Assembly: GCA_001570385.1 (NCBI GenBank)
Contig: BBYL01000009.1
Coordinates: 62,001-126,000, forward strand
Origin: Microtetraspora glauca
Lineage (GTDB): Bacteria > Actinomycetota > Actinomycetes > Streptosporangiales > Streptosporangiaceae
Length of the DNA: 64,000 nt
Direction of reading: 5' to 3'
Positions 35,752 to 43,695 of the stretch are shown here, one piece after another (the first letter of the stretch is position 1; each line of letters opens with the position of its first letter). A program made the translations under genes and the position numbers. The notes under the pieces are model-generated. The model ran no database searches. It was given only the letters and a program-made list of their open reading frames with translations, and was not told the DNA's origin.

Positions 35752-36432
35752 TCAGTCCCGGACCGGATGGGTCTCCGATGGTTGCGGAGCCGGGTCGCGG
35801 TCCGGCGGCAGAAGGCAGAAGAGCACGGTGGACAGGGCTCGCTCGATCGTCTCGGTGTTCACCTTCTCGGGGTCGGCGAGGTGTTCGTTGGTCAGGCCGT
35901 TGGTCAGACAGTGCAGGATCAGCGCGGCCAGGTCGGGGTCGACGGCCGGGCGGGCGCCGGTGCGTTCGGCGGCCTCGGCGATCGATCTGGCCGCCCCTTC
36001 CCGCTGCGTTCGGCGCATCGGGGTGAGCACCGACCGGATCCGGTCGTCGCGGGCGGCGCGGGCCGCGAACTCCAGGCCGAAGTACCCCCGGCGGGTGTCC
36101 CCGACGATCCGCCGGGTGACCAGAGAGGAGACCCGCGCGATCAGCGTGGGCAGCGCGCTGGTGTCGCGGATCTCCGTCATCACGGCGGCCAGTTCCGTCT
36201 CGGCGCCATCGCTGAGGACGGCCGCGAACAGCTCCTGTTTGCTGCCGAAGTTCGAGTAGACGGCGCCTTTGGTGAAGCCGGCGGCGTGGGCGATGTCCTC
36301 TAGCCGGGCGTCGACATAGCCGCGCTCGGCGAACACCCGCGCCGCCTCGGCCAGCAGTCGGCGGCGCACCTCTTCGCGCGGAACGCGGCGGGCGGGGCTC
36401 GGCGTCTGATCATCACTCACAGGAAATAGCAT
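35752..36432 (-). CDS. TetR family transcriptional regulator
   Basis: About 226 residues with an N-terminal TetR helix-turn-helix (RLLAEAARVFAERGYVDARL, then FTKGAVYSNFGSKQELFAAV) and a helical C-terminal ligand domain. The start is ATG 36432, directly beside a palindromic operator; GTG 36420 (MSDDQTPSPARR) is the alternative. The gene is divergent from a lipoprotein gene with only about 70 nt between them, so it probably represses itself and that gene. Confidence 0.88.
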   Translation of the reverse strand: MLFPVSDDQTPSPARRVPREEVRRRLLAEAARVFAERGYVDARLEDIAHAAGFTKGAVYSNFGSKQELFAAVLSDGAETELAAVMTEIRDTSALPTLIARVSSLVTRRIVGDTRRGYFGLEFAARAARDDRIRSVLTPMRRTQREGAARSIAEAAERTGARPAVDPDLAALILHCLTNGLTNEHLADPEKVNTETIERALSTVLFCLLPPDRDPAPQPSETHPVRD

Positions 36433-36458
36433 ACTCAAAGTACTCAATACTTTGGGTA
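36432..36458. promoter_or_regulatory. Palindromic operator between the TetR gene and the DUF4097-type lipoprotein gene
   Basis: TACTCAAAGTA (36432-36442) and TACTTTGGGTA (36448-36458) are inverted copies with one mismatch around a 5-nt spacer. The AT-rich composition stands out from the surroundings. Size and location fit a TetR dimer site covering both divergent promoters. Confidence 0.6.
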
Positions 36459-36502
36459 TCGTGCGAGGTGTCATGCACTCTTATCTCTCTAGGAGACCTC
36501 TC

Positions 36503-37252
36503 TTGACGACCTCTCGATCCCTCGTGTTGACAGCGTCGGCGCTGGTCCTCCTCGCCGGGTGCGGCGTTTCGGCGGACGAGGCACAGCCGGAGAAACGGAG
36601 TTTCGCGTTCGCCCAGGACCGGCTGAGCATCGCCAAGGGCAGCGGCGACCTGGACATCAAGCCGGGCGAAGTCGCCGACGTCCAGGTGAGGCGGTGGTTC
36701 TCCCGATGGTCTGTGCTCGGCGGTGATCCGAAGACGACGTGGGACCTCAAAGACGGCACGCTCACGCTGGCCACTGACTGCGTGACGCTCATCGGCGGCT
36801 GCGACGTGCGGTACGAAGTCGTGGTGCCCGCGGGAACGGCGCTCACCGTCGAAGGAGACAACGGGAGGGTCTCGGCGTCGGGGTTCGGCGCCGGGCTGCG
36901 GATCCGTACCGACAACGGAGCGATCTCCGTCGCCGACGCTTCAGGACCGCTCAGCCTGGAGAGCGAGAACGGCGAGGTGCGTGCCACGGGCACCAGGTCG
37001 GGCCAGGTGGACGCGGTCTCCGGGAACGGCGCGATCCACCTCGCGTTCGCCGCCGTTCCCGACCAGGTCGCCGTGCGGACCGACAACGGCGCCGTCACGG
37101 TCGAGGTGCCCGACGCGGCTTACCAGGTCAAGGTGAAGGGCGGCAAGGACGTACGCGCCGACGTACGCGAGGACGCGACCAGCCGGCACGTGATCACCGC
37201 CACGAGTGACAACGGGCGGATCACCGTACGTCCCGCCGGGCCGGCGAGCTGA
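36503..37252 (+). CDS. DUF4097-type beta-repeat lipoprotein, TTG start
   Basis: A 249-residue exported lipoprotein. TTG 36503 is preceded by AGGAG at 7 nt, and the protein then begins MTTSRSLVLTASALVLLAGC, an ideal lipoprotein signal with Cys at residue 20; the ATG at 36473 gives a poorer signal. The mature part repeats short beta strands of the pattern TVEGDNGRVSASG, IRTDNGAISVADA, LESENGEVRATG, AVRTDNGAVTVEV, as in the DUF4097/adhesin-like beta-solenoid family. It is probably anchored on the outer face of the membrane. Expression is likely controlled by the divergent TetR. Confidence 0.85.
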   Translation: MTTSRSLVLTASALVLLAGCGVSADEAQPEKRSFAFAQDRLSIAKGSGDLDIKPGEVADVQVRRWFSRWSVLGGDPKTTWDLKDGTLTLATDCVTLIGGCDVRYEVVVPAGTALTVEGDNGRVSASGFGAGLRIRTDNGAISVADASGPLSLESENGEVRATGTRSGQVDAVSGNGAIHLAFAAVPDQVAVRTDNGAVTVEVPDAAYQVKVKGGKDVRADVREDATSRHVITATSDNGRITVRPAGPAS

Positions 37253-37257
37253 TCGCC

Positions 37258-37353
37258 GTGCGCAAGAACTACATCGACTGGCTCAGGAACCTCGGCATCC
37301 TCTTCCTGTTCCCCCAGGGTGTTCGACGATCCGCCTTCCCGTGCGCGCGCAGA
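37258..37353 (+). pseudogene. Stump of an acyltransferase-3-type membrane protein
   Basis: GTG 37258 opens a 31-codon frame reading MRKNYIDWLRNLGILFLFPQ, which is the characteristic first helix of acyltransferase family 3 proteins, where DWLR precedes the hydrophobic segment. After this the frame breaks into basic sequence and a stop at 37351-37353. Only the first 20 or so residues are family-like, so the rest of the gene has been deleted. Confidence 0.5.
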
Positions 37354-37385
37354 TGATGACTCCACATGAGCCGGATGCGCGCGGG

Positions 37386-38078
37386 CTACCTCGGGCCGCG
37401 TGAGCGCGGCACGACCAGTCCCGTCTCGTACGCGGTGACGACCGCTTGGGTCCGGTCGCGCAGCCCGAGCTTGCTCAGCACGCGGCTCACGTGTGTCTTC
37501 ACGGTCTCCTCCGTGACCGTCAACCGGCTCGCTATCTCCGGATTGGACAGGCCCTCGGCGATGAGCCGCAGGACCTGCGTCTCGCGAGGGGTGAGCGCGC
37601 TGAGCGCGACCGTCGGCGTGGCCTCGGGCCTCGGACGCAGGTGGGCGAACTCACTGATCAGGCGGCGGGTGACGGCCGGGGCCAGGAGCGCTTCGCCCGC
37701 GGCGATCACGCGTACCGCGTCGAAGAGCCGCTCCGCGGTGACGTCCTTGAGCAGGAACCCGCTGGCTCCGGCGCGAAGCGCGTCGTAGACGTACTCGTCC
37801 AGGTCGAACGTGGTCAGGATGAGGATGCGCGGCTCGGCCGTCGCGGATCCGGCGAGCCGCCGGGTGGCTTCGATGCCGTCCATGCCCGGCATGCGGACGT
37901 CCATGAGGACGATGTCGGGTGACAGCTCGCGGCAGAGCCGTACCGCCTCGGCACCGTCGGAGGCGGCGCCGACGACGGTGAAGTCCGGCTGCGTGTCGAG
38001 CAGTTCGGCGAATCCGGTGCGAACCACCGGGTGATCGTCGGCGACGACGATCCGGACGGCAGGGGACTGCGGACTCAT
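37386..38078 (-). CDS. LuxR/NarL-type response regulator
   Basis: A 230-residue two-domain regulator. The receiver has VVADDHPVVRTGF, the phosphoacceptor Asp in IVLMDVRMPGMDG, and Lys in GFLLKDVTAERL. The C-terminal LuxR helix-turn-helix is LTPRETQVLRLIAEGLSNPE to ETVKTHVSRVLSKLGL. It starts at ATG 38078, overlapping the stop of its kinase gene by 4 nt. It is likely to control the ABC exporter genes that begin at 39495 on the opposite strand. Confidence 0.93.
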   Translation of the reverse strand: MSPQSPAVRIVVADDHPVVRTGFAELLDTQPDFTVVGAASDGAEAVRLCRELSPDIVLMDVRMPGMDGIEATRRLAGSATAEPRILILTTFDLDEYVYDALRAGASGFLLKDVTAERLFDAVRVIAAGEALLAPAVTRRLISEFAHLRPRPEATPTVALSALTPRETQVLRLIAEGLSNPEIASRLTVTEETVKTHVSRVLSKLGLRDRTQAVVTAYETGLVVPRSRGPR

Positions 38079-39367
38079 GCGGCCGTCTCCTCCTTTCCGG
38101 GTAGGCGGGCTTCGACGAGGAAGCCGCCGCCGGCGGCGGGGCCGGTGCGCAACCTGCCGCCGACGGCCGCGGCGCGCTCTCGCATGCCGGACAGCCCGTG
38201 ACCGTCGGCAGGGGCGGCCGCGGACGGGCCGGGTCCGTTGTCGCGGATGAGCAGCCGCAGGGCGTCGCCGGCGTAGTGCAGTTCCACGTCGACGGCGGCG
38301 CCCGGCGCGTGGCGCCGGGCGTTGGTGAGGGCTTCCTGGACGATGCGGTAGGCCGCGAGTTCGACGCCGGGGTCGAGCGTGACCGGAGGGCCGTTGAGGA
38401 TGAGGCGGATGCCGGTCCCGGACGCGTCCCGTGACTCGTCGAGCAACTCGTTGAGCTCCTGCAGGCGCAGGCCGGGCTGAGGTCGCAGGTCCGCCGCGTC
38501 TGCCTGCGCGTCCTCGCGCAGCACACCGAGCAGCCGCCGCATCTCGGTCAGCGCCGCCCGGGCGGTGTCGCCGATGGCGGACAGCCGCTCCGCGCCGGCG
38601 GCCGGCATCCCGGGGGTGGTCAGCCGGGCCGTCTCCGCCTGCACGGAGACCATGGAAATGTGGTGGGCGACGACATCGTGCAGTTCGCGGGCGATGCGAG
38701 CGCGTTCGCCGCGCGCCGTGTGTTCCAGCAGGCTGTCGGCGATGACCTGCCGGGCGGCCGTGTTCTCCAGCGCCTCGCTGTGTGCGCGCCGCGCGATTCC
38801 GGCCATCGCCGCCGCGGGGGCCAGGGACGCCAGCAGCAGGGTGAGGACCCGCGCCTCGCCGCCCGCCGTACCGGCGAGTGCCAGGACCGGGTACGGCACG
38901 GCGAGAAGGACCGCGAGCAGGTACGAGCCGCTGCGGCCGAGCCGGTACCCGGCGACCAGCTGTGCGCCCAGGCCCGCCACGGTCAGCGTCTGGAAGGCCG
39001 TGATCGACAGCACGATCGTCGTGGAGATGACGACGGCGGCGGCGGCCGGCTGCGCCCACAGCAGCGCCAGGGGAAGCGTGGTGGCCAGGCCGAGCAGGCC
39101 GAACGCCACGACGTACAGCGCGGCGCCGGTGGACTCGACCGGTGGGGGTGTCCCGGCGTGCGCGATCGTCTCGCCCACCGGTCTGCTCACGGCATGCCCG
39201 AACGAACGCGCCAGCGGCGAACTCCGGGCGTGCACGATCGCCTCCGTCAGCGCGAGCACCGCCAGCAGGACGCCGGCCACGACGGGGGCGTGGGGAATCG
39301 CGGCGCTCCGCCGCCACCTGGCCGCCCATCCGCCGCTTCGGTCACCCGTTCGATCCACGCAGGCCAT
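38075..39367 (-). CDS. Sensor histidine kinase, NarL/DesK-type (HisKA_3)
   Basis: About 430 residues. The N-terminal half has about five hydrophobic helices without a large sensor domain. The dimerisation motif ARIARELHDVVAHHISMVSV contains the phosphorylated His, and the ATPase part has AYRIVQEALTNARRHAPG and DNGPGP/GLSGMRERA. Such kinases sense signals within or at the membrane. ATG 39367 was used; an upstream ATG at 39421 would run through the inverted repeat at 39393-39412 and is less likely. It pairs with the downstream response regulator. Confidence 0.92.
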   Translation of the reverse strand: MACVDRTGDRSGGWAARWRRSAAIPHAPVVAGVLLAVLALTEAIVHARSSPLARSFGHAVSRPVGETIAHAGTPPPVESTGAALYVVAFGLLGLATTLPLALLWAQPAAAAVVISTTIVLSITAFQTLTVAGLGAQLVAGYRLGRSGSYLLAVLLAVPYPVLALAGTAGGEARVLTLLLASLAPAAAMAGIARRAHSEALENTAARQVIADSLLEHTARGERARIARELHDVVAHHISMVSVQAETARLTTPGMPAAGAERLSAIGDTARAALTEMRRLLGVLREDAQADAADLRPQPGLRLQELNELLDESRDASGTGIRLILNGPPVTLDPGVELAAYRIVQEALTNARRHAPGAAVDVELHYAGDALRLLIRDNGPGPSAAAPADGHGLSGMRERAAAVGGRLRTGPAAGGGFLVEARLPGKEETAA

Positions 39368-39392
39368 TGTCGCGGCCGTCCCACCGTACTGG

Positions 39393-39412
39393 CATCCCTC
39401 GCGTGAGGGATG
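39393..39412. promoter_or_regulatory. Inverted repeat upstream of the histidine kinase gene
   Basis: CATCCCTC (39393-39400) and GAGGGATG (39405-39412) are perfect 8-bp arms around GCGT. It lies in the 127-nt divergent gap between the kinase and the ABC ATPase gene, so it is a candidate binding site for the response regulator. Confidence 0.5.
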
Positions 39413-39494
39413 GGACGTCACTCACACCAGCGACCGTGAAGATGGCTCGGTGGTGTGACGACCGCGCGTTCCGCCGTTACCTAATCTGCCTGGC

Positions 39495-40487
39495 GTGGAA
39501 GCAACCATCGAAGTCATCGGGCTGCGCAAACGATTCGGCCGGACCATGGCCCTGGACGGGATGTCCTTCAGGGTGACGCCGGGGCAGGTCACCGGCTTCG
39601 TCGGCCCCAACGGCGCGGGCAAGTCCACCACGATGCGGGTGATCCTCGGCCTGGACGCGGCCGACGAGGGCACCGCGCTGGTCGGCGGGCGACCGTACCC
39701 GAGCCTGCGGAACCCGCTCAGCCACGTCGGGGCGCTGTTGGACGCCGCGGCGCTGCAGCCGAGCCGCACCGGCCGCAATCATCTGCTGTGGCTGGCCCAC
39801 TCCCAGGGGCTGCCCGCCAGGCGGGTCGATGAGGTGATCGAGCAGGTCGGGCTGCGATCCGCGGCCCGGCGGAAGGCCGGTGGCTACTCGCTGGGGATGC
39901 GGCAGCGGCTCGGGATCGCCGCGGCGCTCCTCGGCGATCCACCGGTGCTCATGCTCGACGAGCCGGTCAACGGCCTGGATCCCGAGGGCATCGTGTGGAT
40001 CCGCGGCCTCCTGCGGTCGCTGGCCGCGGAGGGCCGCGCCGTCCTGATCTCCAGCCACCTGATGAGTGAGCTCCAGGACACCGCCGACCATCTCGTGGTG
40101 GTCGGCCGCGGCCGGGTCGTCGCCGACACCAGCGTGGCCGATCTGATCGCCACCGCCTCCAGCGGCCGGGTCACGCTGCGCACCACGGCGCGATCGGAGG
40201 CGATGACGGCGCTGGCGCACGCCGGCGCCACCGTCGCCGCCGGCGACCGCGACACGATCACCGTCTCCGGACTGGAGGCAGAGCGCATCGTGACGCTCCT
40301 CAACGCGAACGCGGTGCCGTTCTCCGAGGTCGCGGCCCATCGCGCGACGCTTGAGGAGGCGTACATGGATCTCACCAGGGACGCGGTCGAATTCCGCGCC
40401 GCCACCGGAGTAACCACCGGAACCGCCACCGGGGTCACCACCGGAACCGCCACTGGAGCCGCCGCTGGACAGGAGGCGGCCCGATGA
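39495..40487 (+). CDS. ABC transporter ATP-binding protein (export/bacitracin-lantibiotic type)
   Basis: A 330-residue ATPase: Walker A GPNGAGKSTT, signature YSLGMRQRLGIAAALLG, Walker B VLMLDEPVNGLDPEG and switch LISSHLMSEL. The family (CcmA/LanF-like) drives export of peptides, drugs or lipids. GTG 39495 is the start. The C-terminal tail after residue 300 is unusual: it contains ATGVTTGTATGVTTGTATGA, encoded by a 24-bp tandem repeat. It overlaps the following permease gene, so the three genes form one exporter operon. Confidence 0.92.
   Translation: MEATIEVIGLRKRFGRTMALDGMSFRVTPGQVTGFVGPNGAGKSTTMRVILGLDAADEGTALVGGRPYPSLRNPLSHVGALLDAAALQPSRTGRNHLLWLAHSQGLPARRVDEVIEQVGLRSAARRKAGGYSLGMRQRLGIAAALLGDPPVLMLDEPVNGLDPEGIVWIRGLLRSLAAEGRAVLISSHLMSELQDTADHLVVVGRGRVVADTSVADLIATASSGRVTLRTTARSEAMTALAHAGATVAAGDRDTITVSGLEAERIVTLLNANAVPFSEVAAHRATLEEAYMDLTRDAVEFRAATGVTTGTATGVTTGTATGAAAGQEAAR
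40401..40448 (+). repeat. 24-bp tandem repeat inside the ATPase gene
   Basis: Two 24-bp units (40401-40424 and 40425-40448), each beginning GCCACCGG and ending ACCACCGGAACC, differ at two positions and are followed by a partial third copy. They encode the peptide repeat ATGVTTGT in the flexible C-terminal tail. The copy number may vary between strains. Confidence 0.8.
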
Positions 40488-42055
40488 GCAGCGGCACCGT
40501 CACCCCTTACCGCTCGGGCCTGCGAACCGGGCGCGACGGCTTCGCCCAACTGGTGCGCGCGGAGTGGACCAAGTTCCGCACAGTACGCGGCTGGCTGATC
40601 GGCATGATGGTCGCGGCGCTGGTCATCGTCCTGCTCGGGCTGCTCTCCGCGTCGGGAAGCCAGACATCGTGCGGTGGTCCGAGCGATGTCTGCCCCGCCG
40701 TTCCGGTGGGGCCGGGCGGTGAGGCGGTGGAGGACAAGTTCTACTTCGTGCACCGGTCGCTGGCCGGCGACGGCGGCATCACCGTCCGGATGACCTCCAT
40801 GACCGGTCAGATCCGCCTGCCCGACATCACCCCGGGGACGCGGCGAGTCGTGCCTGGGGTCGAACCGTGGGCGAAGGCCGGCGTCATGATCAAGGACGGC
40901 ACACGGCAGGGGTCGGCCTATGCCGCGACGATGATCACCGGCGGGCACGGGGTGCGGATGCAGCACGACTTCACCGAAGATGTGGCCGGTCGTCCGGGCG
41001 GTGTCTCGGCGGCTTCCCCGCGCTGGCTGCGGCTGACCCGCTCAGGAGAGGAGCTCACCGGCTACGAGTCGGCCGACGGCGCGCACTGGACCAAGGTCGG
41101 CACCGCCCGGCTGGCCGGGCTGCCGGCCACGGTGCAGGTCGGACTCTTCGTCGCATCCCCGGGTGACCTGACGGTGAAGCAGACTGATCTCGGCGGGAGC
41201 ACCGTGCAGAACCGCTTCGCCGAGGCCACCGCCGCCTTCGACCAGGTCAGCCTGGAGGGCAAGGTGTCCGGCGGCGCGTGGAGCCGCGACGACATCGGGG
41301 TCACCCGGGAGCCCGACGGGTCGCCCCATCATCCGGGCGGAGTCGTCGAGTCCGGCGGCACCTTCACCGTCACCGGGGTCGGCGACATCGCGCCGCTCGC
41401 GGACGGCCAGACCATCGAGAGCACCCTCACCGGCGTGCTGACCGGCCTGATCGTGGTGATCGTGGTGGCGGTGATGTTCATCACCTCCGAGCACCGGCGG
41501 GGCCTGATCCGCACCAGCCTGCTCGCCAGCCCACGGAGAGGCCGGGTGCTGGCGGCGAAGGCCGTCGTGATCGCCGCGGTGACCTTCGTCGCCGGGCTGG
41601 CCGGGGCCGGTGTCGTGGTCCCGCTCGGCACGTGGATCCTGCGCGCGGGCGGCAACTACGTCCTTCCGGTGAGCCTGCTCACCGAATCGCGCGTCGTAGT
41701 CGGCGTCGCGGCGCTGCTCGCCGTGGCCGCCGTCTTCGCCCTCGCCCTCGGCGCCCTGTTCCGGCGCAGCGCCGCGGCGGTGACCGCCGCCATCGCGGCG
41801 ATCGTCCTGCCTCACATCCTGGCGACCGCCTCCGTCCTGCCCGCGGGCGCGGCGCAGTGGCTGCTGCGGCTCACCCCGGCCGCCGGTTTCGCGATCCAGC
41901 AGAGCATCCCGGAGTACCCGCAGGTGATCGGCCACTACGTGCCGCAGGCGGGCTACTATCCGCTGGCGCCGTGGGCCGGCTTCGCCGTGCTCTGCGGCTA
42001 CGCCGTGCTCGCTCTCGGCCTGGCCGTCTTCATGCTGCGCCGGAGGGACGTATGA
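40484..42055 (+). CDS. ABC-2-type permease with a large extracytoplasmic domain
   Basis: A 523-residue membrane protein. After a cytoplasmic start (LVRAEWTKFRTVRGW) comes helix 1 (residues about 38-58). Residues about 60-310 form a hydrophilic, beta-rich domain outside the membrane, with PWAKAGVMIKDGTRQGSAYA, HGVRMQHDF and GEELTGYESADGAHWTKVGT, resembling DUF1349/laminin-G-like folds. Five further helices follow. Ordinary permeases of this class have no such domain. The domain may capture the exported ligand or a cell-wall component. The gene overlaps the ATPase and the second permease genes. Confidence 0.82.
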   Translation: MSSGTVTPYRSGLRTGRDGFAQLVRAEWTKFRTVRGWLIGMMVAALVIVLLGLLSASGSQTSCGGPSDVCPAVPVGPGGEAVEDKFYFVHRSLAGDGGITVRMTSMTGQIRLPDITPGTRRVVPGVEPWAKAGVMIKDGTRQGSAYAATMITGGHGVRMQHDFTEDVAGRPGGVSAASPRWLRLTRSGEELTGYESADGAHWTKVGTARLAGLPATVQVGLFVASPGDLTVKQTDLGGSTVQNRFAEATAAFDQVSLEGKVSGGAWSRDDIGVTREPDGSPHHPGGVVESGGTFTVTGVGDIAPLADGQTIESTLTGVLTGLIVVIVVAVMFITSEHRRGLIRTSLLASPRRGRVLAAKAVVIAAVTFVAGLAGAGVVVPLGTWILRAGGNYVLPVSLLTESRVVVGVAALLAVAAVFALALGALFRRSAAAVTAAIAAIVLPHILATASVLPAGAAQWLLRLTPAAGFAIQQSIPEYPQVIGHYVPQAGYYPLAPWAGFAVLCGYAVLALGLAVFMLRRRDV

Positions 42056-42828
42056 GACGGGAACTGCGCGCGGAGTGGACGAAGCTGCGCACCGTAGCCG
42101 ACACCGGCCGGCTGCTGCTCGCCGTCATCGCGCTGACCGTGGCGTCGAGCGCGGCGGCGGCCGCGACCGTGTCCTGCCCGGCGGCGGGATGCGACCACGA
42201 CCCTGCCAAGATCAGTCTCATCGGGGTTCAGGTGGGCCAGGCGGCCGTCGCCGTCCTGGCCGTCCTGGCGATCACCGGTGAGTACGGCACCGGCATGATC
42301 CGCACCACCCTGGCGGCGATGCCGCGCCGGGGCACCGTACTGGCCGCCAAGGCGACCGTCCTCACCGGCCTCACATTGGCCGCCGGGGCCGTCGCCGTGC
42401 TCGGGTCCGTGCTGGCCGGGTGGCTCATCCTGCCCGGAAACGGTTTCACCCCGGCTCACGGCCACCCGTTCCTGTCCCTGTCCGACGGGCCGACGCTCCG
42501 CGCGGCCGTCGGCTCGGTCCTCTACCTCGTGCTGATCGCCTTACTCAGTCTCGGCGTCGCCGCCGCCGTACGGGACTCGGCGACGGCCATCGGGGTGGTG
42601 TTCGTCCTGCTCTACGTCTTCTCGATCCTCCCCTTCATGATTTCCGACCCGGACTGGCAGAGGCTGCTCTGGCAGATCTCGCCGATGAACGCGGGACTCG
42701 CCGTCCAGGCGACCACGAATCTCTCCAGCCTGCCCCTCAGCCCATGGGCCGGTCTCGGTGTGCTCGCCGCATGGGCCGCCGCGGCTCTCCTGGGCGGGGG
42801 ATCGCTGCTGCGCGTACGCGACGCGTGA
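42052..42828 (+). CDS. ABC-2-type permease
   Basis: A 258-residue membrane protein with about six helices, beginning MRRELRAEWTKLRTVADTGR. The AEWTKLRT signature is that of actinobacterial ABC-2 permeases. It has only the normal short loop after helix 1 (with SCPAAGCDHDP), unlike its neighbour. ATG 42052 overlaps the preceding stop and is preceded by CGGAGGGA. It presumably forms the transport channel together with the domain-bearing permease. Confidence 0.88.
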   Translation: MRRELRAEWTKLRTVADTGRLLLAVIALTVASSAAAAATVSCPAAGCDHDPAKISLIGVQVGQAAVAVLAVLAITGEYGTGMIRTTLAAMPRRGTVLAAKATVLTGLTLAAGAVAVLGSVLAGWLILPGNGFTPAHGHPFLSLSDGPTLRAAVGSVLYLVLIALLSLGVAAAVRDSATAIGVVFVLLYVFSILPFMISDPDWQRLLWQISPMNAGLAVQATTNLSSLPLSPWAGLGVLAAWAAAALLGGGSLLRVRDA

Positions 42829-42928
42829 GCGACACGCCTCCGCCGTCCGGGTCACCCCTTCAGGAGTTCACCCAGGCTGGCGATGGTCAACCGCCGTGCG
42901 CGATGACGGCGGGGCCGGTCGGGAACGG

Positions 42929-43357
42929 TCACCAGGCCTTCGCCGAGCGCCCCAGGCCGGGGATGAGCACCGCGGCCACGATCAGGTGCATTCCGCCCAG
43001 CGCCACCATGCCCGCGGTGTCGACGGCGGCGAGTGGTCCGGTCAGCGACAGCGCGAGCGCCACGATCGCGATGACCGTCCAGGTCCGACCCGGCCGCTTC
43101 AGCAGGCGTTCCAGTAACGCGAGCAGCGCCCAGGCCGCGAGACCGGCGACCAGGCTCGCCGCGGCGACCGAACCCGCCCCGACGGACTGGATCGCCCCGT
43201 CGAGTCGGACGGTCAGTCCGATGCCGGCCACCGGGCCGACCAGCGTCCAGAGAACGAGTGCCGCGACCGTCGCACCGGCCACGGTCAGTGCCCGCCGGAT
43301 GGCGGTGCGGCCGGTACGCCCCGGTACGGCTTGAGTGGAAGTGGTTTCGCGTAACAC
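42929..43357 (-). CDS. Four-helix membrane protein (DUF6069-like)
   Basis: A 142-residue protein with four hydrophobic helices (for example LTVAGATVAALVLWTLVGPV and LVAGLAAWALLALLERLL) and little else. GTG 43357 follows GAGAGG at 7 nt; the longer frame to 43450 lacks such a site. The pattern agrees with actinobacterial DUF6069 proteins, as recalled. Function unknown; it may be an accessory membrane factor. It is convergent with the exporter operon. Confidence 0.7.
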   Translation of the reverse strand: MLRETTSTQAVPGRTGRTAIRRALTVAGATVAALVLWTLVGPVAGIGLTVRLDGAIQSVGAGSVAAASLVAGLAAWALLALLERLLKRPGRTWTVIAIVALALSLTGPLAAVDTAGMVALGGMHLIVAAVLIPGLGRSAKAW

Positions 43358-43695
43358 GCCTTTTCCTCTCTCTACTTGGAGGACGGGCGGGCCTTCTCGT
43401 GGCCATCCACTGATGGCGTCTGCGGCCGGTCCCGTGTGGTTCACGCGCAACAGCGTCGCCGTCGAGAGGTGGTCGCCGCATCGGACGCGTGGCCGCGGCG
43501 AGTTCGACCCCGGTAGAGCCGAGCTACGACTTTGGTCGATGTCGCGCGCATGCCGAGCGGGACCAGCGGGGCCACGCGCGTCGACACCCTGATGTCGCAG
43601 GACGTGCCGGCCGACCGGCGCGGCCTGACCCGCTGTTCTGGCAGCACATGCGCCCCGGCCACAGTCGGGGCTCCCTACGTGGTCGTCCTCTGACG
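43358..43695. other. Intergenic stretch of 338 bases
   Basis: Both strands carry short Arg-rich open frames without start signals or recognisable motifs. The part next to 43357 must hold the promoter of the membrane protein, since the kinase gene ends at 43696 on the same strand. No terminator hairpin was identified. Confidence 0.35.
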
